Source of the DNA: Phycisphaerae bacterium
GTDB lineage: Bacteria; Planctomycetota; Phycisphaerae; Phycisphaerales; SM1A02
Assembly (NCBI GenBank): GCA_002709295.1
Contig: PAQL01000009.1
Span: forward strand, 52,477-116,476
Direction of reading: 5' to 3'
Length of the DNA stretch: 64,000 nucleotides
A model generated the notes under the pieces. It made no database searches and was not told where the DNA came from. It was given only the letters and a program-made list of their open reading frames with translations. Both the position numbers and the translations under genes were made by a program. Of this stretch, positions 16,941 through 24,631 are shown in pieces. Position 1 is the first letter of the stretch; each line of letters starts with the position of its first letter.

Positions 16941-16966
16941 ACAGGCGTATCAAACGCGTGTTTGAA
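16936..16966. promoter_or_regulatory. TetR operator palindrome controlling the efflux operon
   Basis: TCAAACGCGTGTTTGA at 16950-16965 has 6-bp arms TCAAAC/GTTTGA around GCGT. An overlapping wider pair TTCAAACA (16936-16943) and TGTTTGAA (16959-16966) is a perfect 8-bp inverted repeat. It lies immediately upstream of the TTG start of the TetR gene, the usual place for an autorepressor site. Confidence 0.7.
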
Positions 16967-17147
16967 GGGGCACGAGATCATACCGATCCCGGATCCGGAA
17001 GTCCGCAGAATGGGCCTTGAGATCGTTCAAAGGGCACTTTTTTGCGATCTCGGTTGGAAACCGCCGGGAACCTGATCGGCGGCGAGACATCCTTCCGTAC
17101 CGTGGGGACTCCGGGCCCGGATCCGCTTTTCGACCAGGAGATTCCAG

Positions 17148-18845
17148 ATGCGAACGGCTGCCGTCACCCTGATGCTCGTGCCCATGATGTTCCTCTCGAT
17201 GGCCGGAGCGGGTGATCCCTGCGGCGATCCGGCGGCCGGTGCCTGCGACGATCCGAACAACATCCCCGGCTGCGACGATCAGGCCTGTTGCGAGATCGTC
17301 TGCAAGATCGATCCGTTCTGTTGCGAGGGCGCCTGGGACGACGTGTGCGTCCAGTACGCCGGTGATGAATGCGATGACGGCGGCCCGTCCAACGACGACT
17401 GCGACGATGCCATGCCGGTCGGCGAGGGCGACATCGACTTCTCCACCGTCGACGCCGAGTCGGACGGTCCGGAACTTCCCGGTTCCTGCGACGAGGGATT
17501 CGGCACCGGATTCGGTCCGGACATCTGGTACCTGATCCAGCCGGAGTTCGACACCGGGGTGATCGTCTCGACCTGCGGCGCGGCCACCTTCGACACCCGA
17601 CTCGCGGCCTACACCGACTGCACCGGCACGATCGTCGCCTGCAACGACGATGGCGAGGGCTGCCCGAACTTCTCCTCCTACATGACGTTTCCCGCCGCGG
17701 CGGGTCAGTCGTATCTGATCCGCGTGGGTGGCTACGGCACCGCGACCGGGACCGGGACCCTGTCCATCGAGTTCGGCGAGATTCCGCCTCCGTACCCGAC
17801 CAGCATCACGCCGGTGTGGGCTGTCGCGGAAGGCGGCAACGACCATGCCTACGGCGTGGTCGTGATGCCGAAGGACTCGAGCTTCGCGGATGCGCTGGCG
17901 ACCGCGGACCGATTCGGTGCCCAGCTTGCCTCGACGACCTCGCCGGAGGAGAACGAGTTCATCGTTCGATTCGCGACCACCGCCAACCCGAACATCTACG
18001 ATCGGGCGGCGTTCGGCCTCGTGCAGGATCCCAAGGGGCCCGAGCCAGCCGGAGGCTGGGGCTGGACCAGTGGTGAGAGCCTGGTCTGGACCAACTGGCG
18101 GCCGGGGGAACCCAACGACAATCCCGCCCCCGAGGATTTCGGCGAGTTCTACGAGAACGGCGAGTGGAACGACTGCTTCGACGATGATTTCGGACAGGTG
18201 ATCCTCGAGTTCGAGGAGGCCCCGAATCTGGACGACGGCGTGGTCTGGCCGGTCTCCGAGGGAGGCACCGGTCATCGATACCAGCCGGTCATCATCTACC
18301 CGAGAGTTGACTGGTCCACCGCGAAGGCGATGGCGGAGGAGGCCGGTGGCCGTCTGGCGAGTTTCGAAACCGCCGAGGAGCTGGCATGGGTCCACGACAA
18401 TCTCGTCTGCTTCGGTGCGATGTGGGAGCAGCCGGGGGTGATCGCGGCCAACAACGGGCCCTTCGTGGGCCTGGAGAACATCGGTGGCACCTGGACCTGG
18501 TCCAGTGGTGAACCGCTCGACTACGACCTCTGGTATCCGGGGGAACCCAGCGGGGACGGCACCACGGCCGGATTCTTCGTCAACAACGGCGATTCGCCGC
18601 GGCCGACCCTCAACGACAACCCCTCCGACACCACCGTCCGCTCCTTCATCATCGAGTTCGAGGACGGCGGCGGAACCTGCCCCACCGATCTCAACGGTGA
18701 CGGCACGACCAACGGCGAGGACTTCGGCCTGCTGCTGGTGCAGTGGGGCCTCTGCGAGGGCTGCCCCGCCGATCTCGACGGAGACGGCACCGTCGGGGGT
18801 CCGGACGTCGGTCTGCTGCTGGTGGGATGGGGGCCGTGTCCCTGA
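17148..18845 (+). CDS. secreted multidomain protein with two C-type-lectin-like domains and a dockerin-like C-terminus
   Basis: 565 residues. A signal peptide (about 21 aa, ending SMAGAG) is followed by a short cysteine-rich segment (CCEIVCKIDPFCCEGAWDD) common in planctomycete secreted proteins. A pre-peptidase-like beta domain follows (PDIWYLIQPEFDTGVIVST to YLIRVGGYGTATG). Then two C-type-lectin-like domains: the first ends SLVWTNWRPGEPND ... WNDCFDD, the second has SGEPLDYDLWYPGEPSG. The C-terminus contains two dockerin-like repeats, DLNGDGTTNGEDFGLLLVQW and DLDGDGTVGGPDVGLLLVGW, which have the Asx-rich calcium-loop pattern. Probably binds extracellular glycans and is retained by the C-terminal module. 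An AGGAG Shine-Dalgarno precedes the ATG. Confidence 0.8.
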   Translation: MRTAAVTLMLVPMMFLSMAGAGDPCGDPAAGACDDPNNIPGCDDQACCEIVCKIDPFCCEGAWDDVCVQYAGDECDDGGPSNDDCDDAMPVGEGDIDFSTVDAESDGPELPGSCDEGFGTGFGPDIWYLIQPEFDTGVIVSTCGAATFDTRLAAYTDCTGTIVACNDDGEGCPNFSSYMTFPAAAGQSYLIRVGGYGTATGTGTLSIEFGEIPPPYPTSITPVWAVAEGGNDHAYGVVVMPKDSSFADALATADRFGAQLASTTSPEENEFIVRFATTANPNIYDRAAFGLVQDPKGPEPAGGWGWTSGESLVWTNWRPGEPNDNPAPEDFGEFYENGEWNDCFDDDFGQVILEFEEAPNLDDGVVWPVSEGGTGHRYQPVIIYPRVDWSTAKAMAEEAGGRLASFETAEELAWVHDNLVCFGAMWEQPGVIAANNGPFVGLENIGGTWTWSSGEPLDYDLWYPGEPSGDGTTAGFFVNNGDSPRPTLNDNPSDTTVRSFIIEFEDGGGTCPTDLNGDGTTNGEDFGLLLVQWGLCEGCPADLDGDGTVGGPDVGLLLVGWGPCP

Positions 18846-18879
18846 TCGAAGGCCGCCCGCCGGGTGGTACGATCAGGTC

Positions 18880-20478
18880 ATGAACCACCCACGCCTTCGT
18901 CGAACTCTTCCGCTTCTGGGAGCGGTCTGTCTTCTCACCGGCCCCGCACCGGGGCACCTCCCGGACGACGAGGTGGAGGTCGAATCCTCCTCGGCGCCGA
19001 TCCTCCTTCCGGAGGAGGATTCGGTCACCTACCACGAGGTCGAGAAGGACGGAGAGGTCATCCGCTACCGGGCGACCGCGGGAACGCTTCCTCTGTTCAA
19101 CGAGTCCGACGGGGAGGTTCGAGCCCGGATCTTCCACGTCTCGTACGAACGTCTGGATCCCGCTCCCGATGCCGCGGAGAGCGGTGAGCCGGATGATCCC
19201 GAGGCCTGGACGACCCGCGATCCCGCCACCCGTCCGGTCACGTTCTGCTTCAACGGGGGGCCGGGTTCGAGTTCGGTCTGGCTTCATCTCGGGGCATGGG
19301 GTCCGCGTCGGGTGGAGATGGGGGATGCCGGTGATCTCTCCTCGCCGCCCTGGCGGCTGGTGGACAACGAGGCGACCCTGCTGGACCGGAGCGATCTGGT
19401 GTTCATCGATCCGGTGACCACCGGCTACAGCCGGGCGAGCGACGGTGTCGATCATCACGACTTCCACGGTCTCGAACGCGACGGTCGGGCGGTCGCGGAG
19501 TTCATCCGCCTCTGGACCACCCGCAACGAGCGATGGGGCTCCCCCAAGTTCATCGCGGGCGAGAGCTACGGCACCACCCGGGCGGCCTGGCTGGCCGACG
19601 AACTGCAGCGTCGTCACGGGATGTTCCTCGACGGCGTGGTGCTCGTCTCGAGCGTGCTCGACTTCGGGACGATCCGCTTCAATCGGAACAACATTCTTCC
19701 CGACATCCTCTATCTGCCGACCTACGCGGCCACCGGCTGGTATCACGGCCGGGTCGATCGGGAAGCTCATCCCACGATGCAGTCGGTGGTGGATGCGGCA
19801 GAGGTCTTCGCGATGGAGGAGTACATGCCGGCCCTCGCGGCGGGGACCTCGCTCCCTGCGGATCGTCGGGCCGAGGTGGTCGTCGGTCTGTCGAAGCTGA
19901 CCGGGCTCGACGAGGCGTTCATCGAGGAATGGGACCTCCGGCTCTGGGGCGGGCCGGTCCAGAAGGAGCTGCTTCGGGATCGACGGGAGACCGTCGGTCG
20001 ACTCGATTCGCGATTCAAGGGGCGCGACCCGCGGGCCGCGGGCCAGTCACCCGAGTACGACCCGAGCATGGAGGCGATCCGGGGTCCGTACACCGCGACC
20101 CTGAACGACTACGTCCGCCGGGAGCTCGGCTTCGAGAGCGATCTCCCCTACGAGATCCTGACCGGACGGGTCCATCCCTGGGACTACTCCCGCTGGGAGA
20201 ACCGCTACGTCGACGTGGCGCCGGATCTTCGCTCGGCGATGGTCCGCAATCCCGACCTCCGGGTCTTCCACGCCGGCGGCTGGTACGACATGGCCACGCC
20301 ACCATTCGCGGCGGACTGGGTCTTCGACCACATGGAGCTGGAGCCCGGGGATCGCACCCGGATCGAACGCGCCTACTACCCGGCGGGGCACATGATGTAC
20401 GTGCACGACGAGAGTCGCGTCGCCCTGGACCGGGACCTCGGCGCCTTCTACGACCGGACGATCTCCGACCGGAAGTGA
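18880..20478 (+). CDS. serine carboxypeptidase, peptidase family S10
   Basis: A 532-residue predicted exported carboxypeptidase of the alpha/beta-hydrolase fold. Family hallmarks: TFCFNGGPGSSSVWLHLG (oxyanion-hole region), FIDPVTTGYSRA (substrate-binding), and the nucleophile serine in FIAGESYGTTRA. The catalytic aspartate is likely in GGWYDMATPP and the histidine in YPAGHMMYVH. The N-terminus (RTLPLLGAVCLLTGPAPG) is a signal peptide. The start at 18880 lies 34 nt after the lectin gene stop; longer in-frame readings overlap that gene and are rejected. Length is typical for bacterial S10 enzymes. Probably digests peptides in the periplasm or outside the cell. Confidence 0.9.
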   Translation: MNHPRLRRTLPLLGAVCLLTGPAPGHLPDDEVEVESSSAPILLPEEDSVTYHEVEKDGEVIRYRATAGTLPLFNESDGEVRARIFHVSYERLDPAPDAAESGEPDDPEAWTTRDPATRPVTFCFNGGPGSSSVWLHLGAWGPRRVEMGDAGDLSSPPWRLVDNEATLLDRSDLVFIDPVTTGYSRASDGVDHHDFHGLERDGRAVAEFIRLWTTRNERWGSPKFIAGESYGTTRAAWLADELQRRHGMFLDGVVLVSSVLDFGTIRFNRNNILPDILYLPTYAATGWYHGRVDREAHPTMQSVVDAAEVFAMEEYMPALAAGTSLPADRRAEVVVGLSKLTGLDEAFIEEWDLRLWGGPVQKELLRDRRETVGRLDSRFKGRDPRAAGQSPEYDPSMEAIRGPYTATLNDYVRRELGFESDLPYEILTGRVHPWDYSRWENRYVDVAPDLRSAMVRNPDLRVFHAGGWYDMATPPFAADWVFDHMELEPGDRTRIERAYYPAGHMMYVHDESRVALDRDLGAFYDRTISDRK

Positions 20479-20484
20479 CGAGAA

Positions 20485-20517
20485 GAAGGGTCCACCCGGC
20501 GGCAGCCGGGCGGACCC
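20485..20517 (-). terminator. stem-loop between convergent S10 peptidase and kamA genes
   Basis: GGGTCC/GGACCC and inner CCCGGC/GCCGGG arms (20488-20500 with 20505-20517), with one A-C mismatch and loop GGCA. On the minus strand it is followed by TTCTTCTC, so it may terminate the kamA transcript. It could serve both strands. Confidence 0.55.
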
Positions 20518-20574
20518 TCGAGGTCTCGGTCGTGGAACGTGGAGTCCCGCCCTCTCCGGGGCGGCTTCGTTCGA

Positions 20575-22044
20575 TCAGGCCTCGCCGATGCTGAGCGGCA
20601 CGGTGCCTTCGGGCTCGCCGGTGAGTTCCTCCCAGGAACCCGGGAAGAACCGTCGGTCCGCTTCGGTGAGCGGTTCCAGGGTGTCGAACCAGGTCGCCTC
20701 GGGATCGAACTTCGCGAAGAAGGGCTGTCTCACCAGTTCGCCGCGGCGGCACTGGAGATACTCGAGAACGAACGCCTTCTCGCCACCGACCTCCTGGACC
20801 CCGAGGACGTGGACCTTTCCGGGGAAGGCCGACATCGAGGGGCCACGGACGGTGCGGGCGATGCCGCTGACCTGCTGGTAGGCCTTGCGGTAGATCTCGT
20901 GGCACTTGTGCAGCGGAGTCTCGAAGTAGCCGCGGGCACCGGTGTCGCGTTCCACGAAGAAGTAGTAGGGGATGCAGCCGAGCTTGACTCCGGTGTTCCA
21001 TAGTTCGGCCCAGATGTCCGCATCGTCGTTGACATGACGGATGAGCGGGCTCTGCATCCGGATGTTGGCGCCGGCATCGCGGATGCGCCGGACCGCCTCC
21101 CGGGCGATCGGCGTGGACAGTTCGACCGGGTGGGAGTAGTGACCCATGATCGCGACCGTCCGACCGCTTTCGACGATGCGACGGAAGCAGTCAAGCAGAT
21201 CGTCGGCATCGGCATCCGTCACGTACCGCTGGGGCCAGTAGGCCACGCTCTTGGTCCCGATGCGGATGGTCTGGATGTGGTCCAGCTCCGGATCCTCGAT
21301 GATCCGATCGACGTAGCGGGCGAAGACCTTGGTCCGCATGACCATCGGGTCGCCACCGGTGAAGAGGACGTCGGTGATCTCGGGATGCTCCTTGAGGTAT
21401 CCCGCGAGCTGTTCGACGTCCTTGTTGGCGAACTTCATGTCGTCGAGGCCCACGAACTGGGCCCAGCGGAAGCAGAACGTGCAGTACGCATGGCAGGTCT
21501 GTCCCGCGGCGGGGAAGAAGAGCGCGGTCTGGTCGTACTTGTGCTGGATGCCGGGGACCGGTTCCCCCGCGACGGTCGGCACGTTGTGGGTCATCTGGCC
21601 TGCGGGGTGCGGGTTGAGCTCGAGCTGGATCTCCCTGACCGCGGCATCGAGAGCGGCCTTGTCGTCGGAATTCAGGAGTTCCTGGATCCGCTCGAACTGC
21701 TCGTTGCTGAGCATGTCGCGATGGGGGAAGGTGAGACGGAAGATCGGATCGTTGGGAACCGCGTTCCAGTCGATCAGCTCCTCCATGACGTAGCGGTTGG
21801 TCCGGAAGGGGAGGACCGCGGAGACGACTTCGATGCCCTGGCGGAGATCGGGATCCAGGGACTGCCACTCGGGGGTGGCGTCGACGTTGGACCTGGTCAC
21901 GGCCTTGAAACGCTGCGGGGCCTCGTGCTCGATCTTGCTTCGATCGGGCCGTTCCGGGAGTTCGGTCTTGTCCTGGGATCGTTCGGCGCGGCCGAGGCGA
22001 TCGGTGTCGGGACGGGCAGAGGTTCGTCGGCTGTCTGAAATCAT
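20575..22044 (-). CDS. kamA: KamA-family radical SAM protein (lysine 2,3-aminomutase-like)
   Basis: A 489-residue radical-SAM/PLP-family protein. The iron-sulfur cluster cysteines are C184, C188 and C191 in CHAYCTFCFRW, the CxxxCxxC motif. GGDP (LFTGGDPMVMR) is the SAM-binding strand. Classical lysine 2,3-aminomutases have a PGGGGK PLP-lysine loop after SG...PTYVVD; here the equivalent reads SGIARTVRGPSMSAFPGK, so a lysine (K410) remains but the glycine run is shortened. Substrate may therefore not be lysine. The N-terminal ~50 residues are charged and divergent. The start at 22044 has GGAGG 11 nt upstream. Usually interconverts alpha- and beta-amino acids; no adjacent acetyltransferase (AblB) is present. 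Confidence 0.82.
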   Translation of the reverse strand: MISDSRRTSARPDTDRLGRAERSQDKTELPERPDRSKIEHEAPQRFKAVTRSNVDATPEWQSLDPDLRQGIEVVSAVLPFRTNRYVMEELIDWNAVPNDPIFRLTFPHRDMLSNEQFERIQELLNSDDKAALDAAVREIQLELNPHPAGQMTHNVPTVAGEPVPGIQHKYDQTALFFPAAGQTCHAYCTFCFRWAQFVGLDDMKFANKDVEQLAGYLKEHPEITDVLFTGGDPMVMRTKVFARYVDRIIEDPELDHIQTIRIGTKSVAYWPQRYVTDADADDLLDCFRRIVESGRTVAIMGHYSHPVELSTPIAREAVRRIRDAGANIRMQSPLIRHVNDDADIWAELWNTGVKLGCIPYYFFVERDTGARGYFETPLHKCHEIYRKAYQQVSGIARTVRGPSMSAFPGKVHVLGVQEVGGEKAFVLEYLQCRRGELVRQPFFAKFDPEATWFDTLEPLTEADRRFFPGSWEELTGEPEGTVPLSIGEA

Positions 22045-22410
22045 GTCTGCAAGGCCTCCAGCGGCTCGGTGGAGATGGAGCGACGGCTCCGTGTCCACGG
22101 GGTCGTGGTTGTCACCCTTTTCTGTGCCCCACCGGGCGGGCAACTGTGATGGGGGGCGTCGCACCGCACCAGCGATCCGTCTCTGGTGATCCTTCAGGAC
22201 CCGACGACCTCCTGGCTGGAGGTGTCGAGGACCGCAGCGAGTGCGAAGCCCATGGCCCGCAAGCGGTTGAACGCCGCCACGAGCCTCGGTCACATCATAC
22301 GGGACAGGCGATTTCGGGGTTCGATTCGGCGACCATGTGACGTCCCGATGCCGTTATAGAGCCCTGCAAGCGGTTTACAGCGGAGGCAGTCGGTCCTCCG
22401 GGCGAGATCG
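22045..22410. other. 366-nt intergenic region upstream of kamA
   Basis: Contains a CGGAGG/CCTCCG hairpin (22381-22400) just after the MFS stop, a good minus-strand -10-like TATGAT (22299-22294), and a leader of about 240 nt before kamA. Within the leader a 28-codon minus-strand ORF starts at GTG 22280 and ends at 22194. It uses typical codons, but its Shine-Dalgarno spacing is poor. No known riboswitch recognised. Confidence 0.4.
22294..22299 (-). promoter_or_regulatory. candidate -10 element for kamA
   Basis: TATGAT on the minus strand, one mismatch from TATAAT, in an otherwise GC-rich spacer. No convincing -35 box was found at 17 nt, so this is tentative. Confidence 0.25.
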
Positions 22411-23805
22411 TCAGATCGCGTTCGGAGCCGGCTTCCTCTTCACGGTCAACGGAAGGAGGATCGCCACCAGGCCCTGGATCGCGGCTCCCAGGAGCCAGAT
22501 GCCGGCCAGCCCCAGCATGCCTTCCGCCCGCCCCGCCGATGCCTGGGCGGCGGTCGTACCGAGGTTCATGAGGGCCATGTAGGCGGTGAACTGGGTGGCC
22601 GCCACCGCCGGCCGGCAGATGCCGAAGCAGATCGCGAAGAAGGCGGCGTTGATGCATCCGAGGAGTCCGGATTCGATCACCAGGTAGGTCCAGAGAAACG
22701 GACGACCGAGTTCGGTCATCGAATCGAGACTGAATCCGAAGACGGCCAGCAGCCCCGCGAGGATGATGCTGGCGGCGGCCAGGACCCGCCTCGGGCCGAG
22801 CAGGTCGGCGATGAAGCCGCCACCGACCGAGCCGATCAGGCCTGCGAAGATCGCGGCGCCTCCGGTCACGGTGCCGTACTCGGCCTCGCTCCAACCGAAG
22901 TCCCGCACGAAGAGGACGGCTCCGATCGGGGCCAGCAGACCGGCTGCGGTCGTGGCGATCAGGGCGACCAGCCCCGTGACGATCGCAGCACGGTCGGAGA
23001 AGGCCCGGCCAAGTTCACGCAGCGTCTGGCCCACGCTGGCGGGAGACTTCGCCTGATCACTTTCGAACCTTTCCGAAGGGACCAGTTCGCGGCCGCATTC
23101 GATGCACAGGTTGAAGTTCGCCGTCTCTTTCGTCGAGTGACCGCAGGCGCCGCATCGATCACCCACCCGCGGAACGGGAAGTCGGGACCACGGGGTCAGC
23201 CACTGACCGGTTCGCTCCACGGTGAGCAGGGGAAGGAGACTGATCAGCAGGATGAGAGCGATCATGCCGGCGAAGGCCGTGGACAGTCCACCGCCCACGT
23301 AGAACACCAGCAGCGAGAGCCCGGCGCCGCCGATCGCGGTCCCCAGGTACTTTGCGCCGTACATCAATCCGCTGGCCTTGCCGCGGTCGTTGGGGGGCAG
23401 CAGGTCGATCGCCAGGGCATCCACGCACACGTCCTGAAGACTGTTGAAGATGTTGTGGACGAGAATGAGGCCGCCGAGCATCCGGAGATGCTCCGTGGGA
23501 TCGGGAATCATCCACATCCCGAAGAGGGTGGTGACCATGCCCGCCTGGGCGGCGAGGATCCAGGGGCGACGGCGTCCGTAGCGAGGGGAGCCGAATCGAT
23601 CGACGAACGGACCCCACACCCACTTGAACGCCCAGGGGAGGGTGCCGACGGCGAAGACTCCGCCGATGCTGCCTGCATCCATACCGTCGGCCGCCAGCGA
23701 CGCGGCGAGGGTGACGGTCAGAAAGCCGAAGGGGATCCCCTGCGCGACATAGAGCGTGCAGAGCACGACGATGCGGATCACGCGATGTTCGGAGAGGGCG
23801 ATCAT
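22411..23805 (-). CDS. major facilitator superfamily transporter with zinc-ribbon-like loop (AmpG/MFS type)
   Basis: A 464-residue, roughly 12-TM transporter. The N-terminal half resembles AmpG-type permeases (YVAQGIPFGFL, KWVWGPFVDRFGSPRYGRRRPW, DVCVDALAIDLLP). Unusually, the central cytoplasmic loop between the two six-helix halves contains a CxxC-x12-CxxC cluster, CGAC (C218, C221) and CIEC (C234, C237), as in zinc ribbons. The loop continues with a charged segment before TM7. The start is 20 nt downstream of the tRNA-Leu 3' end on the same strand, so the two may be co-transcribed. Substrate unknown; muropeptides or oligosaccharides are possible by family resemblance. Confidence 0.82.
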   Translation of the reverse strand: MIALSEHRVIRIVVLCTLYVAQGIPFGFLTVTLAASLAADGMDAGSIGGVFAVGTLPWAFKWVWGPFVDRFGSPRYGRRRPWILAAQAGMVTTLFGMWMIPDPTEHLRMLGGLILVHNIFNSLQDVCVDALAIDLLPPNDRGKASGLMYGAKYLGTAIGGAGLSLLVFYVGGGLSTAFAGMIALILLISLLPLLTVERTGQWLTPWSRLPVPRVGDRCGACGHSTKETANFNLCIECGRELVPSERFESDQAKSPASVGQTLRELGRAFSDRAAIVTGLVALIATTAAGLLAPIGAVLFVRDFGWSEAEYGTVTGGAAIFAGLIGSVGGGFIADLLGPRRVLAAASIILAGLLAVFGFSLDSMTELGRPFLWTYLVIESGLLGCINAAFFAICFGICRPAVAATQFTAYMALMNLGTTAAQASAGRAEGMLGLAGIWLLGAAIQGLVAILLPLTVKRKPAPNAI

Positions 23806-23825
23806 GCCTGGTGGCTGGAGAAGGA

Positions 23826-23911
23826 TGGACCCGGAGGGGTTCGAACCCTCACGCCGCGCAAGCGGCCGCGGCTTTTAAGGCCGCTGCGTCTGCCAGTTCC
23901 GCCACGGGTCC
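23826..23911 (-). tRNA. trnL: tRNA-Leu (anticodon UAA)
   Basis: Minus-strand cloverleaf. The acceptor stem GGACCCG pairs with CGGGTCC (23905-23911 with 23827-23833). The D-arm begins TGGCGGAACTGGCAGACGC. The anticodon stem GCGGC/GCCGC closes the loop CTTAAAA, giving anticodon TAA. A long variable arm and a T-arm GGGTTCGAACCC follow. The discriminator is A at 23826, and CCA is not encoded. About 86 nt, normal for a class II leucine tRNA. Confidence 0.95.
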
Positions 23912-23965
23912 GCCGTGGAGACTAGCAGTTCGTCTCCGTGTCCCGGGGCGGGATCGGGAGGAGGC

Positions 23966-24631
23966 TCAGAAGGGGGGTCGGGATCGAAACCGCATCGGAC
24001 ATCCGAGGGACGGATCGAAGAAGGAGAGTCGGCTGGCATGCAGGAGCATTCGATCCGCGGAGTCGGGATCCCCGTAGAGGGTGTCGCCGGCGATCGGAGC
24101 ACCCATCCCTCCCTCCGCGACCGGGGTGGCGGCGTGGACGCGGAGTTGATGGGTGCGGCCGGTCTCGGGACGGAACTCGACCCGGGTTCTCCCCTCGATC
24201 CTCTCCAGCACCCGCCAGAGGGTCCGGGCGGGACGCCCTTCCTGCTCGCAGACGATCTGTCGGGGGCGATGATCCCAGTCCACCCGGAGCGGCAGGTCGA
24301 CGACGCCCTTGTCGTTCTCGAGCGTGCCGTCCAGGAGCGCTTCGTAGGACTTGCCGATCTTTCGCTGCTGGAACTGACGGGAGAGTCCCCTCAGCACCCG
24401 CTTCGTCATCGCGACGACCATGAGCCCGCTGGTCTCGATGTCGAGTCGGTGCGGCATGATGCCGCCGTCGGCCCATGGGAAGCTCTCGGGAATCCTGGTC
24501 TGGATCGAATCCTGTGCATCCACGCCCCTGCCGGGGACCGACCGGACTCCGGCCGGTTTCTCGATCACCGCCCAGCCGTAGCCCCGGGCGAGCAGGACGA
24601 CCCGGGTCGCGGATGCCTCCGGCGACCTCAA
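23966..24631 (-). CDS. RluA-family pseudouridine synthase
   Basis: A 221-residue RNA pseudouridine synthase without an N-terminal S4 domain, close in size to RluA. The catalytic aspartate lies in the signature HRLDIETSGLMVVA. Later motifs are IGKSYEALLDG, GRTHQLRVH and GDTLYGD. The start is inferred as TTG at 24631, overlapping the sulfatase stop (TTGA); the longer in-frame reading runs antisense-like, arginine-rich sequence inside the sulfatase gene and is rejected. Probably modifies rRNA or tRNA; the exact target cannot be read from the sequence. Confidence 0.85.
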   Translation of the reverse strand: MRSPEASATRVVLLARGYGWAVIEKPAGVRSVPGRGVDAQDSIQTRIPESFPWADGGIMPHRLDIETSGLMVVAMTKRVLRGLSRQFQQRKIGKSYEALLDGTLENDKGVVDLPLRVDWDHRPRQIVCEQEGRPARTLWRVLERIEGRTRVEFRPETGRTHQLRVHAATPVAEGGMGAPIAGDTLYGDPDSADRMLLHASRLSFFDPSLGCPMRFRSRPPF

